Below, in pieces: positions 25,338-29,629 of a stretch of 29,629 nucleotides of DNA (position 1 is its first letter; each line of letters begins with the position of its first letter). Position numbers and translations under genes: made by a program. The stretch comes from an uncultured Oscillospiraceae bacterium (GTDB lineage: Bacteria > Bacillota > Clostridia > Oscillospirales > Oscillospiraceae), in NCBI GenBank assembly GCA_934565415.1, contig CAKTHQ010000028.1, forward strand, positions 1 to 29,629. Direction: 5' to 3'. The notes beneath the pieces were generated by a model that saw nothing but the letters and a program-made list of their open reading frames with translations, was not told the DNA's origin and searched no databases.

Positions 25338-25395
25338 TTTACAATTGCCTTTTGAAATACTATAATATTATAGGTGCTTGTGGCAGAAATTTCAA
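25338..25395. promoter_or_regulatory. Face-to-face divergent promoters sharing a palindromic -10 region
   Basis: The palindrome CTATAATATTATAG (25360-25373) holds a TATAAT on each strand. On the plus strand TTTACA (25338-25343) is 17 bases before TATAAT (25361-25366). On the minus strand TTGAAA (25395-25390) is 17 bases before TATAAT (25372-25367). The minus transcript leads to the lipoprotein/kinase operon with a leader of about 140 bases; the plus transcript leads to the ZIP gene. Polymerase could occupy only one at a time. This, with the promoter at 25451, accounts for the 348-base gap between the two genes, where no further gene was seen. Confidence 0.65.
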
Positions 25396-25450
25396 GTGCC
25401 TATTACCGTTTATGACAAATACGGGCCCCATGGGACTTCCAATCCGGCCC

Positions 25451-25479
25451 TTGACTTCCGATAGAAAAATTGATAGGAT
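25451..25479 (+). promoter_or_regulatory. Proximal promoter of the ZIP transporter gene
   Basis: TTGACT (25451-25456), 17 bases, TAGGAT (25474-25479), about 80 bases before the start codon. Confidence 0.6.
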
Positions 25480-25567
25480 GTACTCAAAGGTCATCCGCTG
25501 CCGGAAAGCGGAATTTTATAAAGCCATCGGTTAGCGTTCGCTTACTCATATGAATTGGAGAGCAGAA

Positions 25568-26347
25568 ATGATGCAGGCATTTTATGGAATTGTAATTCCC
25601 TTTCTGGGCACCTCCCTGGGTGCCGGATGTGTATTCTTTTTAAAAAACGCCCTTGGAGATCGTCTTCAGCGGGTTCTGACAGGCTTTGCGGCAGGCGTTA
25701 TGGTTGCCGCTTCGGTGTGGAGCCTGCTGATTCCGGCGATTGCACAGTCGGCCCAAATGGGACGGCTGTCCTTCCTTCCGGCCTTTCTGGGTTTCTGGAT
25801 AGGCATTTTGTTTTTGCTGGCCCTGGACCATCTGGTCCCCCACCTCCATGCCAAAAGCAACCAGGCAGAGGGCCCCAAAAGTCAGCTCCGGAAAACCACC
25901 ATGATGGTACTGGCTGTAACCCTGCACAACATTCCGGAAGGGATGGCCGTAGGCGTTGTGTACGCGGGCCTCCTTTCCGGCAGTACCCAGATTACCTCCG
26001 CCGGGGCCCTGGCCCTTTCCTTGGGCATCGCCATCCAGAATTTCCCAGAAGGGGCCATTATTTCCATGCCGCTCCGGGCAGAGGGCGTGAAAAAAGGAAA
26101 AGCCTTTTGGGGCGGAGTCCTTTCCGGCATTGTGGAACCCATCGGCGCCGTACTGACCATTCTGGCCGCCCGGCTGGTAGTACCGGCCCTGCCCTATCTA
26201 TTAAGTTTTGCCGCCGGGGCAATGCTGTATGTAGTGGTAGAAGAGCTGATTCCGGAAATGTCCCAGGGTAAGCACTCCAACCTGGGCACTTTGTCCTTCG
26301 CCGTAGGCTTTAGCCTGATGATGGTACTGGATGTGGCCCTGGGATAA
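25568..26347 (+). CDS. ZIP-family metal (zinc) transporter
   Basis: Inner-membrane importer of Zn2+ or related divalent metals, 259 residues, about eight membrane helices. The metal-site motifs are intact: HNIPEGMAVG in helix 4 and the NFPEGAI motif in helix 5. The short His-containing loop HLVPHLHAKS before helix 4 is typical of ZIP proteins. It is closest to the GufA/ZupT-like prokaryotic group. The start at 25568 is preferred because GGAGAG is just upstream; ATG 25571 is about as good, and ATG 25550 has no ribosome binding site. It is transcribed divergently from the lipoprotein/kinase operon. tRNA-Ala follows 58 bases later, with its own promoter. Confidence 0.93.
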   Translation: MMQAFYGIVIPFLGTSLGAGCVFFLKNALGDRLQRVLTGFAAGVMVAASVWSLLIPAIAQSAQMGRLSFLPAFLGFWIGILFLLALDHLVPHLHAKSNQAEGPKSQLRKTTMMVLAVTLHNIPEGMAVGVVYAGLLSGSTQITSAGALALSLGIAIQNFPEGAIISMPLRAEGVKKGKAFWGGVLSGIVEPIGAVLTILAARLVVPALPYLLSFAAGAMLYVVVEELIPEMSQGKHSNLGTLSFAVGFSLMMVLDVALG

Positions 26348-26363
26348 GCCCCGGAATTTTCCC

Positions 26364-26392
26364 TTGACATTTCCAGGAAGCGGGTATATAAT
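26364..26392 (+). promoter_or_regulatory. Consensus promoter of tRNA-Ala
   Basis: TTGACA (26364-26369), 17 bases, TATAAT (26387-26392): full consensus, 13 bases before the mature tRNA 5' end. Confidence 0.9.
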
Positions 26393-26405
26393 ATGAGAGT
26401 TCCAT

Positions 26406-26481
26406 GGGCCCGTAGCGCAGCTGGGAGCGCATTACATTCGCATTGTAGGGGTCGGGAGTTCGAATCTCCTCGGGTCCACCA
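26406..26481 (+). tRNA. tRNA-Ala (anticodon CGC)
   Basis: A 76-base cloverleaf. The acceptor stem is GGGCCCG with CGGGTCC (one G-T pair). The D arm is GCGC..GCGC and the anticodon stem TTACA/TGTAG encloses loop TTCGCAT with anticodon CGC at 26439-26441. The T arm is GGGAG-TTCGAAT-CTCCT, and A plus an encoded CCA close the 3' end. It decodes GCG. It has its own strong promoter and a terminator 50 bases downstream. Confidence 0.97.
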
Positions 26482-26530
26482 TTGGACGCAAATCCGAACA
26501 CGATAACCGTTTTCGGAATGGTCTTCGTCC

Positions 26531-26568
26531 AAACCAAAAGCCACCGCTTTCGCGGTGGCTTTTGGTTT
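26531..26568 (+). terminator. Terminator of tRNA-Ala
   Basis: A 17-bp perfect stem, AAACCAAAAGCCACCGC with its complement, and a TTTC loop. The 3' half holds TTTT. The stretch between tRNA and stem also folds (TTGGACG with CGTCCAA; TCCGAA with TTCGGA). Confidence 0.85.
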
Positions 26569-26585
26569 GATATTCTTGGATCTGC

Positions 26586-26614
26586 TTGATTTCAGAATAG
26601 CGATCGAATATAAT
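26586..26614 (+). promoter_or_regulatory. Promoter of the flavodoxin gene
   Basis: TTGATT (26586-26591), 17 bases, TATAAT (26609-26614), 24 bases before the ATG. Confidence 0.75.
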
Positions 26615-26638
26615 CAAAACAAAAAGGAGTCTGGCGCC

Positions 26639-27154
26639 ATGCAAAAGAACCTGATTATCTACTATTCCCGCAGGGGAACAAACTATGTAAACGGGGAAAT
26701 TCTGGACCTTCCCGTAGGGAATACGGAGCTTTGCGCCCGGTACATTCAGGAGGCCGTGGGCGGCGACCTGTTTGAAGTCCGCACCAAGGTGCCTTACAGC
26801 CTGGACTACAAGGAATGCACACGCCAGGCCTGGAAGGAAGTCCAGGACAACGCTCGGCCCCTGCTGGAAACCTATCTGGAGGATGTTTCCGGATACGACA
26901 ACATTTTTGTCCTTGGGCCCTGCTGGTGTGGGACCTACCCCATGGCCGTCTTCTCCCTGCTGGACCGGCTGGACCTGACCGGAAAGAAACTGTTCCCCCT
27001 GATGACCCACGAGGGCAGCGGTATGGGAAACAGTGAACGGGACCTGCGCCGCCTGTACCCGAAGGCAAGCTTCGGCACCGGCATTGCCATCCATGGCGCG
27101 GATGCAAAAAAAGCCCAGCAGGCAGTGGCCGATTGGGCGAAGAAGAATATATAA
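26639..27154 (+). CDS. Flavodoxin family protein
   Basis: FMN-binding electron carrier or NAD(P)H-type flavoprotein, 171 residues. The N-terminal LIIYYSRRGTNYVNG corresponds to the phosphate loop, where the usual S/T-x-T-G-x-T has changed. Later elements are YDNIFVLGPCWCGTYPMAVFSLLD and the GKKLFPLMTHEGSGMGNSERDL strand-loop. This pattern matches the flavodoxin_4-type group common in gut Clostridia. The ATG at 26639 has AAAAGGAG 9 bases upstream; an in-frame ATG at 26555 lies within the tRNA terminator and before the promoter. Monocistronic. Physiological redox partners are unknown. Confidence 0.9.
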   Translation: MQKNLIIYYSRRGTNYVNGEILDLPVGNTELCARYIQEAVGGDLFEVRTKVPYSLDYKECTRQAWKEVQDNARPLLETYLEDVSGYDNIFVLGPCWCGTYPMAVFSLLDRLDLTGKKLFPLMTHEGSGMGNSERDLRRLYPKASFGTGIAIHGADAKKAQQAVADWAKKNI

Positions 27155-27160
27155 GCAAAA

Positions 27161-27198
27161 CCCCGGAGAAAGCCTTTTTGCAGGCGCTTTCTCCGGGG
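27161..27198. terminator. Bidirectional terminator between flavodoxin and fic
   Basis: CCCCGGAGAAAGC / GCTTTCTCCGGGG, a 13-bp perfect stem. On the minus strand it is followed by four T; on the plus strand by CGTATTTT. It serves the convergent flavodoxin and Fic genes. Confidence 0.8.
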
Positions 27199-27217
27199 CG
27201 TATTTTCGTATCCGAGA

Positions 27218-27940
27218 TCAGAGCCGGATATCAAACGATTCCATCAGCCGTTTAAAGGTATCCTGTCCATCCAGGCAGGTGCCTGTCAGATACCCCTTTT
27301 CGTTTTCCCATTCCGAAAGGCCACGATAATAGTAGAACTTTTTGGAGTCCTCGATGATGAAGGGGACGATTCCAAAACGCAGGCATTCTTTCAGGGCAAT
27401 CAGCCGCCCAACTCTGCCGTTGCCGTCCTGAAAAGGATGTATCCGTTCAAAGGTGTAGTGAAATTGGATAATATCGTCTATGGAGACGGTGTTCAGGGCC
27501 TCGTAGTCCGCAAGCAGTGTCTCTATTTTTTCCGCGACCTCCTTCGGCTTTGCGGTTTCCCGGCCGCCTACAACATTGGGCCGCTTTTTGTAGTCTCCTA
27601 CGGCAAACCAGGAAAGGGTCGAATCCTTGGTGGCTTGTTTCAAAATGCGATGCAGCTCTTTGAGAATGCCCTCTGTTAAGGGGTCTTCCGCATGGTCAAT
27701 GACATAGTCAATGGCTCGAAAATGGTTGACTGTCTCGATAATATCATCCACAGGAATACACTCATCGATGCCCACGGTATTCGTTTCAAATATAAATCTG
27801 GTTTGATCCTCACTGAGCTTACTGCCCTCCATATGATTGGAGTTGTATGTCATACGGACCTGAAGCTCATGGTAAAGGCCTCCCGGCAGGCGAATGCTTT
27901 TTTCCTCACGCAGAGCTTGCAGCAGCGCGTTAGAACACAT
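27218..27940 (-). CDS. Fic-domain protein (class II, putative AMP-transferase)
   Basis: Predicted protein AMPylator. The core motif HPFQDGNGRVGR matches HxFx(D/E)GNGRxxR, with the catalytic His near 168. An N-terminal S-N-H-M-E-G (about 34-39) matches the inhibitory (S/T)xxxE(G/N) motif, which places it in class II, where autoinhibition comes from an N-terminal helix in the same protein; no separate antitoxin gene adjoins. The flap sequence lies before the core (FAVGDYKKRPNVVGGRE). I choose ATG 27940 with GAGGG upstream (240 residues); a GTG at 27949 would add three residues. The gene is monocistronic with promoter TTTACT-17-TACAAT. Such proteins may modify host-cell or bacterial GTPases and gyrase-like targets, but the target here is unknown. 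Confidence 0.92.
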   Translation of the reverse strand: MCSNALLQALREEKSIRLPGGLYHELQVRMTYNSNHMEGSKLSEDQTRFIFETNTVGIDECIPVDDIIETVNHFRAIDYVIDHAEDPLTEGILKELHRILKQATKDSTLSWFAVGDYKKRPNVVGGRETAKPKEVAEKIETLLADYEALNTVSIDDIIQFHYTFERIHPFQDGNGRVGRLIALKECLRFGIVPFIIEDSKKFYYYRGLSEWENEKGYLTGTCLDGQDTFKRLMESFDIRL

Positions 27941-27964
27941 TTCCGTCACCCTCTTTCATTGTTT

Positions 27965-27993
27965 ATTGTACCCTTATTTCCGGAAAAAGTAAA
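27965..27993 (-). promoter_or_regulatory. Promoter of the fic gene
   Basis: On the minus strand, TTTACT (27993-27988), 17 bases, TACAAT (27970-27965), giving a leader of about 18 bases. Confidence 0.7.
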
Positions 27994-28060
27994 GATACAT
28001 TCCAGCCAAAGCAGGACGATTTCATGAGTTACAACTTTATGTTTATGAACACTTCTCAAT

Positions 28061-28094
28061 AAAAACCGGAGAAAGCACTTTTCGCTCTCTCCGG
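28061..28094 (-). terminator. Terminator of the two-TM coiled-coil protein gene
   Basis: On the minus strand, CCGGAGA pairs with TCTCCGG across a 15-base loop that itself has AGC/GCT pairing, followed by TTTTT. The stop codon is 8 bases before. Confidence 0.78.
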
Positions 28095-28101
28095 CTTTGT
28101 G

Positions 28102-29103
28102 TTACTTATACTCCTGGCACAGGAACATGGGCTTGACGGCGACCACTTCGTCGTACTCCTCCTGCTCCACCTGGACGGTGGAATTCAGCTTTTTCAGGTC
28201 CTCTTTCACGACGGCCAGGGCTTCCTTGACGGACTGGGCACGGCCCTCCCGGAGAACGCGGATCATCCGGTCCAGGACGATGGGGTGGGCGTAGCGGCCG
28301 GGCACCGGGAAGTCCTCCGGAATGATGCTTTCCATCTGGGCAATGGAGGCCTCCCACTCGGCATTGACCGCCTTTTTGTTGGTCCTTGCGGTGGGGAGCA
28401 CCTGGGTACCGGAAAACAGGAAGGCGGCGGCAAAGCCCAGCAGCAGGAAGTAGAGGCCTGTGTTTTCCCCGTTCAGCAGTACCCTGATGCCATAAATCAG
28501 GGAAATGATACCGGCCAGGATGATGGCCAGAGCCACCCAGCGGTAGGCCGGGTTTGTACGCTCGTTGACCCGCTTGGCCTTGGCGGCGGCGGAAAGGCGG
28601 GTGGTTTCCTCCGGGAAGGATTCCAGGTACCGACGGGCCTCCTCCAGGGTTTCTTTACTTGCCTGCGCCTTGGGAGTCAGCTCTTTCAGGTACCGTGCTT
28701 CCTCCTGCTTCCGCTTCTCTTCCAGCCTGCGCTCCGCCTCTACGCTGCGGGTGGGGATCTCCGGCAGGAGCTTGGAGATATGGGCAATCATCATGTCCAC
28801 ATCCTGCTCCCACTTAAAGTTGCACTGCTTTACGGTGCCGTCATCCAGCTCTACTACAAGATAGGGAATGGAGCCGAAGACCCCTTTGCCGGAAAAGCCG
28901 CCCTTGCTCATAGCCACCCGCTTGAAGACCCGGCGGACGGATTTTAAGGCCACATAGTACCAGCGGTCGATGTAAAAGCTGTTCAGGTACAGCGCCTTGT
29001 CCCCCACGCCGCAGGGGCCGTAGTGCTTGCAGAATTTCTTATCCACGGAAAGGGTGGGCTTATCCAGGGTGACGGAGCCCAGCTGTGTCGGTGTAAAAAT
29101 CAT
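28102..29103 (-). CDS. Unknown two-TM protein with coiled coil
   Basis: No family recognised with confidence. The 333-residue product has no signal peptide. Residues 1-110 look like a beta-rich globular domain (KALYLNSFYIDRWYYVALKSVRRVF, then IPYLVVELDDGTV.QCNFKWEQDVD). This resembles PH-like domains of membrane-linked proteins; that is an impression, not a match. Residues 118-165 are a charged E/K/R-rich helix. Two hydrophobic helices, 188-210 and 216-232, form a hairpin. The 240-333 tail is helical and acidic at its end. Both ends are probably cytoplasmic. It lies 62 bases after cstA on the same strand, separated by a hairpin. The start at 29103 has GAGG 6 bases upstream. Confidence 0.75.
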   Translation of the reverse strand: MIFTPTQLGSVTLDKPTLSVDKKFCKHYGPCGVGDKALYLNSFYIDRWYYVALKSVRRVFKRVAMSKGGFSGKGVFGSIPYLVVELDDGTVKQCNFKWEQDVDMMIAHISKLLPEIPTRSVEAERRLEEKRKQEEARYLKELTPKAQASKETLEEARRYLESFPEETTRLSAAAKAKRVNERTNPAYRWVALAIILAGIISLIYGIRVLLNGENTGLYFLLLGFAAAFLFSGTQVLPTARTNKKAVNAEWEASIAQMESIIPEDFPVPGRYAHPIVLDRMIRVLREGRAQSVKEALAVVKEDLKKLNSTVQVEQEEYDEVVAVKPMFLCQEYK

Positions 29104-29126
29104 GGTTTACCTCGCTAACAATGAAA

Positions 29127-29150
29127 GGTGGGGAAGTTTCCTCCCCCACC
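29127..29150 (-). terminator. Hairpin between cstA and the downstream gene
   Basis: On the minus strand, GGTGGGGGAG with loop GAAA and CTTCCCCACC, followed by TTTC. The T run is poor, so it may attenuate rather than stop transcription into the next gene. Confidence 0.55.
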
Positions 29151-29165
29151 CAAACAGATGTGAAA

Positions 29166-29629
29166 TTACTTACCCAGGGTCTCGTACTGAGGCTTCACAT
29201 CCCGCTTCTTGATGGAATACAGGAAGATGCCCAGGAACAGAGCCGCGAAGATGACGCCCACGGGGTAAGCCAGAGCGGTGTTGTAGCCGTCCTTATTCAG
29301 GAACTGGCCCAGGCACTCGTTGCCCAGCATGAAGTAGGTAATGGACACGGCGGTCATGAAGGTTGCGGGGACGGCGGTGATCCAGTAGTTCTTCTTCTCA
29401 TAGAACAGGAACATGGAGGCAGCCCACAGAACGATCATAGCCAGAGTCTGGTTGGTCCAGCTGAAGTAACGCCAGATGATGGTGTAGTCGATCTTGCCCA
29501 GAGCGTTGCCGATGCCCAGGATGGCACCAACACCCAGAACGGGGATGCAGAGGATCAGACGGTTCTTCCAGTTCTTCTGGTCCAGGTGGAACCAGTCAGC
29601 CAGCACCAGTCGGGCAGACCGGAAAGCGG
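29166..29629 (-). CDS. cstA: Carbon starvation protein CstA, C-terminal part (truncated by the window edge)
   Basis: Multi-pass membrane transporter of peptides or pyruvate. The frame is open to the right end, so the N-terminal part, usually over 400 residues more, is outside. The visible 154 residues begin AFRSARLVLADWFHLDQ and contain IIWRYFSWTNQTLAMIVLW, the hallmark CstA segment, plus AALFLGIFLYSIKK near the end. The GTG that would begin at 29606 is internal, not a start. The C-terminus is short and charged (KKRDVKPQYETLGK). The identity is firm; pyruvate versus peptide specificity is not determinable here. Confidence 0.93.
   Translation of the reverse strand, partial: AFRSARLVLADWFHLDQKNWKNRLILCIPVLGVGAILGIGNALGKIDYTIIWRYFSWTNQTLAMIVLWAASMFLFYEKKNYWITAVPATFMTAVSITYFMLGNECLGQFLNKDGYNTALAYPVGVIFAALFLGIFLYSIKKRDVKPQYETLGK

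Noticed and set aside
25115..25534. Plus-strand frame across the divergent promoter region
   Set aside because: It begins inside the lipoprotein gene, covers both promoters and has no recognisable domain.
25374..25567. Possible metal-responsive riboswitch in the ZIP leader
   Set aside because: Only a weak GGGCC/GGCCC pairing was found; no known aptamer consensus was visible, and a nearer promoter at 25451 bypasses most of the leader.
26194..26544. Minus-strand reading frame with the string WTRGDSNSRPLQCECN
   Set aside because: It is the antisense translation of tRNA-Ala(CGC) and its flanks, a well-known kind of spurious protein in databases.

Overview
The window looks like a chromosomal segment of a GC-rich, spore-forming, low-oxygen Firmicute. 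A gut Oscillospiraceae/Ruminococcaceae-type Clostridium is my best guess. The reasons are the mraZ-rsmH start of a dcw cluster, a clostridial 2[4Fe-4S] ferredoxin, spmA-spmB, GGAGG-type ribosome binding sites, sigma-A-like promoters and a TGTCATTGCGAG-type palindromic repeat. No 16S sequence is present, so the placement is inference.

Layout. 1-1452 (minus): rsmH and mraZ, with a consensus promoter and a 10-bp-period MraZ-box array. 1538-3844 (minus): a ClpC-like AAA+ unfoldase. 4017-5780 (plus): ferredoxin and terminator, a TrmN6-like methyltransferase, then rsmI. rsmI is broken by an in-frame stop lying inside a 14-nt match to the Tn5/Nextera mosaic end, most likely a library or assembly scar. 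5827-13373: two apparently identical 1675-bp IS4-family elements in direct orientation bracket a 1297-residue secreted Ig-like-repeat protein. An 11-bp near-perfect target duplication flanks the whole unit rather than each IS, so it reads as a composite transposon. It sits inside a palindromic repeat downstream of rsmI. 13477-15785 (plus): a membrane GGDEF protein and spmA-spmB. 15962-16519 (minus): a TetR regulator. 16754-20641 (plus): a YbaK/ProX deacylase, an amidohydrolase, a free-standing E2-acyltransferase-like protein lacking the catalytic His, and a Ca2+/Na+ exchanger. 20760-25219 (minus): a two-gene signalling unit, a lipoprotein with a solute-binding domain plus a 5'-nucleotidase-C-like domain, coupled to a hybrid histidine kinase. 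25568-26347 (plus): a ZIP transporter. 26406-26481: tRNA-Ala(CGC). 26639-27154: a flavodoxin. 27218-27940 (minus): a Fic protein. 28102-29629 (minus): an unknown two-TM protein and the C-terminal end of CstA.

Genes that probably work together: mraZ/rsmH (cell wall and division locus), rsmH/rsmI (both methylate C1402 of 16S rRNA), spmA/spmB (spore core dehydration) and the lipoprotein/hybrid-kinase pair (extracellular ligand sensing without a linked ABC permease). The items most worth a second look are the mosaic-end scar in rsmI, the composite transposon and its target, and the lipoprotein/kinase pair with its mirror-image divergent promoter. No CRISPR array, rRNA or phage genes were seen.
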